A stretch of DNA of 64,000 bases from an uncultured Eubacteriales bacterium (GTDB taxonomy: Bacteria; Bacillota; Clostridia; Christensenellales; CAG-138): contig UQXE01000007.1 of assembly GCA_900544965.1 (NCBI GenBank), forward strand, positions 1-64,000, written 5' to 3'. The position numbers and the translations under genes were made by a program. Positions 45,032 to 52,927 of this stretch are shown piece by piece; the first letter of the stretch is position 1, and each line of letters begins with the position of its first letter. The notes below the pieces were generated by a model, which ran no database searches, had not been told where the DNA came from, and was given only the letters and a program-made list of their open reading frames with translations.

Positions 45032-46264
45032 ATGAGAAAGAAAAAACTCATCGCAATGCTTCTTGCCGGAGGGCAGGGCAGCCGCCTGGGGGTACTTACA
45101 AATCATATGGCAAAACCAGCTGTACCCTTTGGAGGCAAGTACCGTATAATAGACTTTCCTCTATCAAATTGCGTGAATTCGGACATCGATACGGTTGGCG
45201 TGTTAACCCAGTATGAACCCCTCGCCCTGAATGCGTATATAGGTACGGGCCAGGCCTGGGATCTTGACCGTACATCGGGTGGAGTATATGTCCTTCCGCC
45301 GTTTGTTTCTGGAAACAGCGGGCGCTGGTATTCCGGTACGGCAAACGCGGTATATCAGAACATGGCGTTTATCGATCAGTACGACCCCGATCACGTCCTT
45401 ATACTGTCAGGAGACCATATCTATAAGATGGATTACAGCGAGATGTTCAAACAGCATCTCAAGAAGGGCGCCGACGCCACAATAGCCGTGCTTAGGGTGC
45501 CTATGGACGAGGCGGGGCGTTTTGGCATAATGGACGTAGACGGGGATGAGCGGATAATTGAATTTGAGGAGAAGCCCAGAGCGCCCAAGAGCGACAGGGC
45601 GTCGATGGGGATATACATATTTTCATGGGACATACTCAAGCGTTATCTGGCTGAAGACGCCAAAGACCCTGATTCACAGAATGATTTTGGCAAAAACGTA
45701 ATACCCAGCATGCTAAAAAGCGGCTGTAATATGTATGCGTATAACTTCAAGGGTTACTGGAAGGACGTCGGAACGATTCAAAGCCTTTGGGACGCGAACA
45801 TGGATCTTCTCGACGAGCCGCCAAAGCTGGACTTGTATGATAATAATTGGAGGATCTACAGCCGCAGCGCGATAATGCCTCCCCACTACGCGGGTGCTGA
45901 AGCGGTGATTCAAAAATCAATAGTTCCTGAGGGCGCCGTAGTTTATGGCGCCGTAAAGCACAGCGTCCTGTTCGCGGGAGCGGTTATTGAGGAGGGCGCT
46001 GTTGTAGAGGATTCTGTAATAATGCATAACAGCGTCGTAAAGCGGGGAGCGCGCGTAAAGAAAACCATCCTCGGGGAGGGCGCCGTCATAGGCGATTACG
46101 CTGTTGTGGGCGCCGCCTGCCTTGACGGCGACCCGCAGTTTGACAATACGCTGACAGGGGATATAACCCTTATCGGAAACGCGATAAGCATTCCGGCCAA
46201 AAAGAGGGTGCCTACGGGAATGATCGTTGTTCAGCGGACGCTTGACTTGCTAAAGGAGGTGTGA
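45032..46264 (+). CDS. glgC: Glucose-1-phosphate adenylyltransferase, catalytic subunit
   Basis: Makes ADP-glucose for glycogen synthesis. 410 residues with nucleotidyltransferase start LLAGGQGSRLGVLT, substrate motifs KPAVPFGGKYRIIDF and FEEKPRAPKSDRASMGIYIF, and a C-terminal left-handed beta helix with hexapeptide repeats (EGAVVYGAVKHSVLFAGAVIEEGAV pattern). The start follows GGGGGGTG. It is followed 4 bp later by glgD. Confidence 0.96.
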   Translation: MRKKKLIAMLLAGGQGSRLGVLTNHMAKPAVPFGGKYRIIDFPLSNCVNSDIDTVGVLTQYEPLALNAYIGTGQAWDLDRTSGGVYVLPPFVSGNSGRWYSGTANAVYQNMAFIDQYDPDHVLILSGDHIYKMDYSEMFKQHLKKGADATIAVLRVPMDEAGRFGIMDVDGDERIIEFEEKPRAPKSDRASMGIYIFSWDILKRYLAEDAKDPDSQNDFGKNVIPSMLKSGCNMYAYNFKGYWKDVGTIQSLWDANMDLLDEPPKLDLYDNNWRIYSRSAIMPPHYAGAEAVIQKSIVPEGAVVYGAVKHSVLFAGAVIEEGAVVEDSVIMHNSVVKRGARVKKTILGEGAVIGDYAVVGAACLDGDPQFDNTLTGDITLIGNAISIPAKKRVPTGMIVVQRTLDLLKEV

Positions 46265-46268
46265 TCGT

Positions 46269-47393
46269 ATGACCGGCAATGCGTTTGGGCTTATATATAC
46301 CGGCGAATCCAACATGCAGCTAAGGGAGCTGACATATTCGCGTTCAATAGCGGCCGTGCCGTTTGGCGGGAGATACCGCTGCATAGATTTTGTGCTGTCA
46401 TGCATGGTTAACTCGGGAGTGCTGAATGTTGGACTTATAACTCAGAGAAACTACCATTCGCTGATGGATCACCTAGGCACGGGCAAGGAGTGGGACCTGA
46501 ACCGAAAGCGGGACGGCCTGTTCATCCTCCCACCGTTTGTGACCAAGGAAAATACAGGCATCTATAGGGGCACGGTCGACGCTCTTCGCTCCGTAATGGG
46601 TTACGTAAGACGAAGCTCTCAGAGGTACTGTATACTCACCGGAAGCCATACAATCTATAATACAACATATAATGAAATGATAGATTATCACATCCAAAAG
46701 GGTGCGGATGTGACCATAATGTACAACGATGAAAAAAGCTTCAATCCTGACGACCAGTTTGACGATCTTAGGTTAAGCTTAAACGCGGACGGTCGTGTAA
46801 ACGATCTGGAGATAGACCCGTACAGGCCCAAAACCAGCCACCAGTCATGCGATGTAATGATACTTGAAAAGACGCTGCTTGAGTACCTGGTGGAGGAAGC
46901 CGCCGCACATGCCAGCCATGACTTTATCAGGGATATCCTTATAAAAAAGGTCAATACGCTCAAAATATACGGATACAGGTATGAAGGCTATGTTGCCCGT
47001 TTAAGCTCCATGAGCGTTTATTACGGGCATAATATGGATCTAATGAAGCCTGAGGTCAGGGCCGATATATTCAATCCCGATCATCCGATATATACAAAGG
47101 TTAAAGACGAGGTGCCCGCGCGTTATGGCCATAACTCAAAGGTGAAGAACTCGTTTATTGCGGACGGCTGCGTCATAGAGGGGACGGTGGAGAACAGCAT
47201 CCTGTTCAGGGGCGTAAGAATCGCCGAGGGAGCTGTTGTGAGAAACTCAATTATTATGCAGGCTACAGACGTTCAAGAGGGCTGCGACATAGATTACGTA
47301 ATAACCGATAAAGGCGTTGTAATCAAGCGGGGAAGGCGGCTTTCAGGGCATAACAGCTTCCCTGTCGTGCTTAGAAAGGGAATGACGGTTTAG
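46269..47393 (+). CDS. glgD: Glucose-1-phosphate adenylyltransferase, GlgD subunit
   Basis: 374-residue paralogue of GlgC. The nucleotidyltransferase fold and the beta-helix end are retained (VPFGGRYRCIDFVLSCMVNSG, NSILFRGVRIAEGAVVRN), but the GGQGSR-type catalytic start is missing: the N-terminus reads GNAFGLIYTGESN. In Firmicutes GlgD combines with GlgC to give a more active heteromer. It has a strong AAAGGAGGTG site at the end of glgC. Confidence 0.94.
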   Translation: MTGNAFGLIYTGESNMQLRELTYSRSIAAVPFGGRYRCIDFVLSCMVNSGVLNVGLITQRNYHSLMDHLGTGKEWDLNRKRDGLFILPPFVTKENTGIYRGTVDALRSVMGYVRRSSQRYCILTGSHTIYNTTYNEMIDYHIQKGADVTIMYNDEKSFNPDDQFDDLRLSLNADGRVNDLEIDPYRPKTSHQSCDVMILEKTLLEYLVEEAAAHASHDFIRDILIKKVNTLKIYGYRYEGYVARLSSMSVYYGHNMDLMKPEVRADIFNPDHPIYTKVKDEVPARYGHNSKVKNSFIADGCVIEGTVENSILFRGVRIAEGAVVRNSIIMQATDVQEGCDIDYVITDKGVVIKRGRRLSGHNSFPVVLRKGMTV

Positions 47394-47454
47394 CTTGATC
47401 ATAGCTTTTAAAGCGGCGTTTTCGTACATACATTAATGTGCTTGGAGGTAAATC

Positions 47455-48888
47455 ATGAAAGCCTTATTTCTATCAGCCGAAGCAACCCCATTCATTAAGA
47501 CAGGCGGTCTTGCCGATGTAGCGGGTACGCTCCCGCGCGCGCTTAGGGCTGAAGGCGTTAAACCGGTGCTGATGATGCCGCTTTATGGGCAAATTGATGA
47601 AAAATATAAAAAGCGAATGAAGGTCCTGACTGAGTTTACCGTAGAACTGGGGTGGCGCAAGCAGCCATGCGTTGTGAGGGGATTAACGAAAAATTACATC
47701 CGCTGCTACTTTATCGAAAACGATTATTATTTCAACAGGGATTACATCTATGGCTCAGGAACGGATGAGGCGGAAAGATACGCGTTTTTTTGCCGCGCCG
47801 CATTGGAATCGCTTAAGCATCTGCGCATTCGCCCTGATTTGATACACTGTAATGACTGGCATACAGGAATGGTACCCCTGCTGTTAAAAACCCAGTATTT
47901 GAATCACTACAAGTATAAGGGCGTAAAAACCCTGTTTACCATACATAACCTGAGATATCAGGGAGTGTTCGACTGGGCGAATGTGCATGACCTGCTCAAT
48001 ATAGGACCGGAGCACTTTGTGCCGGATGGAATAGAATATTATGGCGGCGCAAGCTTTATGAAGGCGGGAATCGCATATTCTGACGCGGTAAATACGGTAA
48101 GTCCCACATACGCGGTTGAAATACAAACCCCCGCATATGGGGAGGGCCTTGACGGCCTGCTTAGAAGCAGGAGCATCGCGCTAAGCGGTATCATGAACGG
48201 GATAGACATGGATGAATACAACCCATCCACCGATAAGGAACTGCCCGCTGGATATAGCGCTGAGAACCAAAGAGGGAAGCAGCTTAATAAGGCGGCCCTG
48301 CAACGAAAGCTTGGACTGTATGAAAGGCCGGACATACCTTTGATAGGAATTGTTTCGAGGCTTACCGAGCAAAAGGGGTTTTCCCTGATAGCGCAGGCTG
48401 CCGAACGGATTGTTGACCTTAATATTCAGCTGGCCGTATTGGGAAAAGGTGAAGCGAGGTTTGAAGCGCTGTTCAGGCGAATGGCGGATTTAAGGCCGAA
48501 TATGATAGCTTACCTTCCTGAACAGAATGAAGGCTTGGCGCGCATGGTGTACGGCGGGGCGGATATGTTCCTTATGCCGTCAATGTACGAACCATGCGGA
48601 ATATCGCAGCTGATTGCCATGCGATACGGAACGCTGCCGATAGTTAGGGAGACGGGCGGACTAAAGGACAGCGTTGAGCCGTATAACGCTTTTACAGGCG
48701 AGGGAACGGGCTTTACATTTTCGCATTATTCTTCCGACGATATGCTGGGAGCAATTATCAGAGCGTGTGAATGCCATGCGGATGAAGCAGCCTGGGGAAG
48801 GCTGATATCAAGGGCAATGACCAGGGACTTTAGCTGGGGGGCCTCTGCCAGGGAGTATACGGACCTGTATCAAAGGCTCTTTGGGTGA
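47455..48888 (+). CDS. glgA: Glycogen synthase (ADP-glucose type)
   Basis: GT5 enzyme extending glycogen chains from ADP-glucose. 477 residues: ADP-glucose-binding KTGGLADVAGTLPRAL near the N-terminus (residues 15-30), HCNDWHTGMVPLLL, FTIHNLRYQGVF, GIVSRLTEQKGF and the GT-B C-terminal site MPSMYEPCGISQLIAMRYGTLPIVRETGGLKDSV. Completes the glgBCDA operon, with a terminator just downstream. Degradation genes (glgP, glgX) are not in the window. Confidence 0.96.
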   Translation: MKALFLSAEATPFIKTGGLADVAGTLPRALRAEGVKPVLMMPLYGQIDEKYKKRMKVLTEFTVELGWRKQPCVVRGLTKNYIRCYFIENDYYFNRDYIYGSGTDEAERYAFFCRAALESLKHLRIRPDLIHCNDWHTGMVPLLLKTQYLNHYKYKGVKTLFTIHNLRYQGVFDWANVHDLLNIGPEHFVPDGIEYYGGASFMKAGIAYSDAVNTVSPTYAVEIQTPAYGEGLDGLLRSRSIALSGIMNGIDMDEYNPSTDKELPAGYSAENQRGKQLNKAALQRKLGLYERPDIPLIGIVSRLTEQKGFSLIAQAAERIVDLNIQLAVLGKGEARFEALFRRMADLRPNMIAYLPEQNEGLARMVYGGADMFLMPSMYEPCGISQLIAMRYGTLPIVRETGGLKDSVEPYNAFTGEGTGFTFSHYSSDDMLGAIIRACECHADEAAWGRLISRAMTRDFSWGASAREYTDLYQRLFG

Positions 48889-48910
48889 TTTGTAAATTGT
48901 TATATTATAG

Positions 48911-48940
48911 CCTGGCTCTGAAAAGATTGCCAGGTTTTTC
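48911..48940 (+). terminator. Terminator of the glycogen operon
   Basis: CCTGGC (48911-48916) pairs with GCCAGG (48929-48934), followed by TTTTTC. Confidence 0.75.
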
Positions 48941-49020
48941 AATTTACACTTTATTAACAAAGCTTGTCCATATATAATGATAGAATCAATGTAAGATAAA
49001 ATACTTAGGGGAAACGGCTT

Positions 49021-49842
49021 ATGCGTATTAGGTTTAAAATTTTTGCGGCGGTTGCCATGATACTGATCCCAGTGTTGCTATCGGGATGCAGCAGCGGTAT
49101 TTCATTAGGGTCGTCCGATGCTGCAATCGGGCTTATCATAGATAATTCAGCGGATCAAACCCCTGTGAACACGCCCCATGTCTCAAGCGAACCGCCTGAG
49201 ACAAAGGCGGGAAACGCCTTTAGCTATAGCGCTGATATGCCAAAGCCATCAGGATATATATCCATATTGGTAAATGTGGATAATCAGCTTGATGAAAACT
49301 TTATACCTAGCAATCTTGCACGGATAAGGAATTACATTAATCCCGAGTTGCTGACATTGAGGAATGAGGACGAAATGGCCAACAGGGAGGCTGTGGAAGC
49401 GCTGAAGGATATGCTAACCGAGGCCAGCTTTGATGGGATTACGGGCTTTTATCTTGAGGACGCATATAGAACCTACCGTGAACAGCTTGTGCTGTGGGAG
49501 ATTAAGCAGAAGGAGTCGCCGGGCTATGGAAGCGACCTTAGCGTGCCGTTATCTACAGCATATCCAAGTGCAAGCGAACATCTGACCGGCCTTGCATTTG
49601 ATTTGGGCGCCTGCGGGTCAGGCGTGATAAGGGATTTTAACTCCGAGCAGGGGCAATGGCTTATAAGCAACGCTCACCGCTTTGGCTTTATCCACAGGTA
49701 TCCCGACGAAAAAGCTGACATTACGGGAATAATATTTGAACCGTGGCATTTTAGGTATGTGGGAGAGGATATCGCATCCTATATATACGATAACCGGCTT
49801 ACGCTTGAAGAGTATTACTCAAGGCTGGAGCCTGCGGATTAA
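49021..49842 (+). CDS. D-alanyl-D-alanine carboxypeptidase, VanY family lipoprotein
   Basis: 273-residue secreted zinc peptidase that would trim terminal D-Ala from peptidoglycan stems. Signal peptide with lipobox LLSGC (Cys about 23). The VanY/M15B domain shows the zinc motif SEHLTGLAFDLG (His and Asp ligands) and the catalytic EPWHFRYVG (Glu and His). GFYLEDAYRTYREQ is the typical preceding region. Monocistronic; the next feature is a tRNA gene with its own promoter. Confidence 0.92.
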   Translation: MRIRFKIFAAVAMILIPVLLSGCSSGISLGSSDAAIGLIIDNSADQTPVNTPHVSSEPPETKAGNAFSYSADMPKPSGYISILVNVDNQLDENFIPSNLARIRNYINPELLTLRNEDEMANREAVEALKDMLTEASFDGITGFYLEDAYRTYREQLVLWEIKQKESPGYGSDLSVPLSTAYPSASEHLTGLAFDLGACGSGVIRDFNSEQGQWLISNAHRFGFIHRYPDEKADITGIIFEPWHFRYVGEDIASYIYDNRLTLEEYYSRLEPAD

Positions 49843-49882
49843 CAAAATCTACGGATATTATGTAGATTTAAACAAATAGCCC

Positions 49883-49911
49883 TTGCATTTTTGCTCCGGC
49901 TGGTGTATAAT
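49883..49911 (+). promoter_or_regulatory. Promoter of tRNA-Ala
   Basis: TTGCAT and TATAAT are 17 bp apart, 12 bp before the mature tRNA 5' end. Confidence 0.75.
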
Positions 49912-49923
49912 GTCTTTCGGCCC

Positions 49924-49999
49924 GGGGGCGTGGCTCAGTTGGTAGAGCGATGCGTTCGCAACGCATAGGCCAGGGGTTCGAATCCCCTCGTCTCCACCA
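49924..49999 (+). tRNA. tRNA-Ala (anticodon CGC)
   Basis: 76 nt including an encoded CCA. The acceptor stem GGGGGCG/CGTCTCC contains the alanine identity pair G3-U70. The anticodon loop TTCGCAA in the stem ATGCG/CGCAT gives anticodon CGC, reading GCG. The T arm GGGGTTCGAATCCCC is perfect and the discriminator is A. It marks the left edge of the decayed phage island. Confidence 0.95.
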
Positions 50000-50056
50000 A
50001 AACTGGACACCAATTTTGATACAATGCGTATCGAAGCGGGTGTCCAGTTTCTTTTT
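50000..50056 (+). terminator. Terminator after tRNA-Ala
   Basis: AAACTGGACACC (50000-50011) pairs with GGTGTCCAGTTT (50039-50050). An inner stem GATAC/GTATC and a trailing CTTTTT complete it. The following 50057-50389 contains no gene or repeat I can recognise. Confidence 0.85.
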
Positions 50057-50389
50057 GCAAAAGTCCCTATTTGTAAGGGTTTTCATACACCTTTTAATGA
50101 AAGCAGGCCCTGCGGTAACCAAAGAATGGTTGCCGTAGAGCCTATTTGTATTTTTGCGTATGAATTTTTTAATTAAAGGTCTGGAGGGTGTGCATTGGGT
50201 TCAGTGGAATAATTAAAAGGTGCAACGGAGATTCCACTGCTAATAAGGGCTTCCGAGGTCATGTACCGACTTTGAGAGCCCTCATTTCATGTATTTAATT
50301 GTGATGCTGCCACTCGGCAACGTTGTTGGGTGTGATCCATGCGATGTAGTGAGAAACGAATAATTACAATATGGGATAGAATTAAAAGG

Positions 50390-50611
50390 TTACGAGAAAT
50401 GCTCCTCTACTATCGCATTTAGCTGCGTTGCAATCTCCGAAAAAACTTGGTTCAAATCAAGCGTTTTCACGCTGATTTTGTTGCCGCTCATTTGATAGCT
50501 GTTGTCTGGTTGGATTGCCTCATCTGTTGCGGCATATAAAAGCATACCAGATACCCGATGCGGTTTGCTGCCAAACTCTGTGTCCTTATTTTTTACATAG
50601 GTCAACAACAC
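50390..50611 (-). pseudogene. McrC-like restriction component, C-terminal fragment
   Basis: About 73 residues matching the C-terminus of 5-methylcytosine restriction protein McrC as I know it: GSKPHRVSGMLLYAATDE, then the MSGNKISVKTLDLNQVFSEI segment, ending at a natural stop. The N-terminal ~80% is missing, and at 50610 the frame runs into an unrelated restriction fragment. McrC is the nuclease partner of McrB; no McrB is visible here. Non-functional remnant. Confidence 0.6.
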
Positions 50612-50687
50612 GGCCGGTGACTATGACGACATTATCAAAAATAATCTTGTTATCCGCATCGTGCAGCGAAGTAAGGCGGTGCGCCAG
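50610..50687 (-). pseudogene. Fragment resembling a type I restriction HsdR helicase segment
   Basis: 26 codons reading LAHRLTSLHDADN and IFDNVVIVTGR resemble the motif area of HsdR-type proteins (usual form FDSVIVVTDR). It abuts the McrC fragment in another frame, marking a deletion junction. Identified by eye only. Confidence 0.35.
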
Positions 50688-50776
50688 CCGCAACCATCAC
50701 CAACTGGTACAAAGAGGTCTACGAGCCGACCTACGGCGCAAACTCATCTGTAACAACTTAACGGAGGGAACGGAAC

Positions 50777-51150
50777 ATGGATAACGAAAGAACCGCAGTC
50801 ATCACCATCGGTGACGAGGAATACACCCTGCTTCTTACCACCAAGGCCATCAAGGAGATCGCCGGTCGCTACGACGGCTTGGAAAACCTCGGTGAAAAGC
50901 TGATGAAGTTGAGATGGCCATCGTCGAAATCGTCTGGCTCATTACTCTTCTGACGAATCATAGCATTCTCATCTATAACCTGAAAAACCAGGAAAAGTCA
51001 AAGGAACTGCTCACCGAGGATGTAGTCGATCTCCTGACTTCGCCCCTTGACCTCGCCGGTTACAAGACGGCGATCACGCAAGCTCTCTACAAGGGTACCA
51101 AGCGCAATGTGGAAAGCGAGAAAGACCCAAAAAACGCTCAAGTCGGGTAA
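50777..51150 (+). pseudogene. Phage tail assembly chaperone (G-type), frameshifted
   Basis: Starts MDNERTAVITIGDEEYTLLLTTKA behind CGGAGGGAA. The frame breaks near 50910 and resumes at 50911 as EMAIVEIVWLITLL, consistent with loss of one base. It ends KNAQVG at 51150. The layout and sequence fit the small tail assembly chaperone encoded just before the tape measure gene in siphoviruses. A slippery heptamer near its 3' end would fuse it to the following frame. A short upstream remnant (ATITNWYKEVYEPTYGAN, about 50690-50760) is probably the end of a major tail tube gene. Confidence 0.65.
51129..51135 (+). promoter_or_regulatory. Programmed -1 frameshift site (A AAA AAC)
   Basis: The heptamer AAAAAAC is exactly phased as X XXY YYZ in the chaperone frame (CCA AAA AAC). 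It is the classic slippery sequence for producing the long G-T type tail chaperone in lambda-like phages. The -1 frame stays open to 51338. Confidence 0.7.
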
Positions 51151-51338
51151 CGGTTTCTGACGAAGAACTGTTTACCCGGCTTCTTTATTACGGCCTTGCT
51201 CACCTTCATCTTTCACAGGACGAGGTGTGGTTAATGCCGTTGGGTCTGCTTTTGGATCTGTGGGAATGCCACAAGCAGTATAACGGGCAGGCTGTGCCGG
51301 CGCACTACATCGACGATATTATCCCGGACGGCGTATGA
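51135..51338 (+). CDS. Tail assembly chaperone frameshift extension (T-like)
   Basis: 67 sense codons in the -1 frame, with no start codon of their own in a good context, reading VTVSDEELFTRLLYYGLAHLHLSQDEVWLMPLG and ending IIPDGV. As in lambda gpGT, this would be made only as a C-terminal extension through the slippery site at 51129. The extension itself is intact although the first part of the chaperone gene is broken. Expression today is doubtful. Confidence 0.55.
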   Translation, partial: RSSRVTVSDEELFTRLLYYGLAHLHLSQDEVWLMPLGLLLDLWECHKQYNGQAVPAHYIDDIIPDGV

Positions 51339-51354
51339 CCATGCCGGAAGATCT

Positions 51355-51483
51355 CCACCTCATACTTAGTCCGTTTTTGTCTTAACTTCTTTGTGAACTT
51401 TCGGTCATGACCTTGATAATTCTCAAAATCCGTGGCGTACTATACATAGAAGTTGGGACGATTTTGTCCTAAGTGCGAGGTGG
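51355..51483. repeat. 36-bp imperfect inverted repeat upstream of the ATPase pseudogene
   Basis: CCACCTCATACTTAG (51355-51369) through AACTTCT (51384-51390) is mirrored by AGAAGTT (51448-51454) through CTAAGTGCGAGGTGG (51469-51483). The outer 15 bp match at 13 positions and the inner 9 bp at 7. A related hairpin (CTTTCATCTCGTACTT with its complement) lies at 52841-52888, after the ATPase gene. The paired arms bracket the insert. Confidence 0.5.
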
Positions 51484-51488
51484 AATGA

Positions 51489-52759
51489 ATGGTTAAACGA
51501 AATGCTTATCTGAATCGGCTGATTCATAATATGTAAAACGGTGAGATCAAAGTCATCACAGGCATTCGTATATGCGGAAAATCCGTGCTTCGGTTTGAGT
51601 TGTTTTACGAGCGCCTTCTCTCGCAGGAGGCCCCGAAGATCATATCATAAAGATTGAACTGGATCAGCGTAGATATTATAAGTTCAGAAATCCCATAACA
51701 CTCTGCGAATATGTAGAAAATTCAGTCCGGGAAAAGAAGAACGAAGAGTTCTATCTGTTCATCGATGAGGCGCAGCTTACCACGAAAGTGGTGGATAAGG
51801 AGAACGGCGGAATCGAGGTCACGATCTATGATATGCTGAATCAACTGAAAGCATATAAGAACCTTGACGTGTATGTAACGGGCAGCAATTCCAAGGGGCT
51901 GTCCAAGGACATCGCCACCGAGTTCCGCGGCAGAGCTACGCAGATCCACGTTTTCCCGTTGTCCTTTGAAGAATTCTATTCCTTTGTGGGCGGCGACGAA
52001 CGAAAGGCTCCGGATACCTAGATGCTTTACGGCGGTATGCCGAGCCTGCTGGCGCTGGAGGATGAAAAGGACAAAAAGGATTATCTGATCTCTCTACAGT
52101 GAACTGTATGTTAGGACATTGTAGAGCGCAACGGCATCGAGCGGGAGGATATTCTGAACGACATTCTGGATTTTCTTGTTTCGCAGATCAGCTCTCTTAC
52201 CAATCCCACCAATTATTGCGAACGCCATATCCTCCATAAGAAACGAAAATGTCAATGCCGCGCTGGTTTCAAATTATGTGCAGCATATTATCGACTCTTT
52301 CCTGGTTTCATTGGCGAAGAGATACGATGTCAAAGGAAAGACTTATTTCAACTATCCGAATAAATACTATTATACGGACGTCGGCCTTCGGAATGCAAGG
52401 CTGAATTGCCGCCAGTTTGACCCCGGACACATTATGGAGAATATGATCTATAACGAGCTTCTGAGGCGCGGGTATTCCGTAGACGTCGGCGTTGTTTATG
52501 ACCGCACTGACGGGGCAAGGTTCAGAAAGAGATTGACTTTGTTGTGAACGATGCGGATAAGAAGATCTACATTCAGTCCGCTTTTCGTATGGATACTGAC
52601 AAAAAGGAACCCTCCGAGTTGTCATCGCTGATGTTAACAAAGGACTTCTTCAAGAAAATCATTGTCCGCTTAGATGTGCCGCATAATTTCTATGACGACA
52701 ACGGCATCTTCCATTGTAACCTGATTGACTTACTGCTGGGACGCGTAGAAGTGTTCTGA
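51489..52759 (+). pseudogene. AAA ATPase with DUF4143 (COG1373-like), broken
   Basis: Reading across frames gives a P-loop (TGIRICGKSVLRFEL), Walker B-like FLFIDEAQL, the YVTGSNSKGLSKDIATEFRGRA segment, FPLSFEEFYSFVGG, MLYGGMPSLL, and a C-terminal DUF4143 part (KGKTYFNYPNKYYYTDVGLRNARL, ENMIYNELLRRGYSVDVGVV). The gene is interrupted by several stops (for example after HNM and after APDT) and frameshifts. This ATPase family is common as mobile cargo and its function is poorly known. Here it splits the phage tail genes, so it inserted into the prophage. A hairpin with a T run at 52795-52824 follows. Confidence 0.75.
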
Positions 52760-52794
52760 CCGTTTAAACCGGCAATGTGATTTCATATAACTGC

Positions 52795-52824
52795 AAGGAG
52801 TGACCTTTCGAGGCTACTCCTTTT
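52795..52824 (+). terminator. Hairpin after the ATPase pseudogene
   Basis: AAGGAGT (52795-52801) pairs with ACTCCTT (52816-52822), with TTTT at the end. Confidence 0.45.
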
Positions 52825-52840
52825 CATACCATCAAGCACG

Positions 52841-52888
52841 CTTTCATCTCGTACTTCGACCGCTTTTGTGCCAAGTACGAGGTGAAAG
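52841..52888. repeat. Hairpin related to the repeats flanking the ATPase insert
   Basis: CTTTCATCTCGTACTT (52841-52856) pairs with AAGTACGAGGTGAAAG (52873-52888), matching at 15 of 16 positions. Its text resembles the arms at 51355-51483, including the shared CG-TTTTGT core. It may mark the right border of the insert or a repeated phage intergenic hairpin. Confidence 0.45.
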
Positions 52889-52927
52889 GGTGCATTTTTC
52901 ATGCCACGATCAGGAGGTGACGGCACA

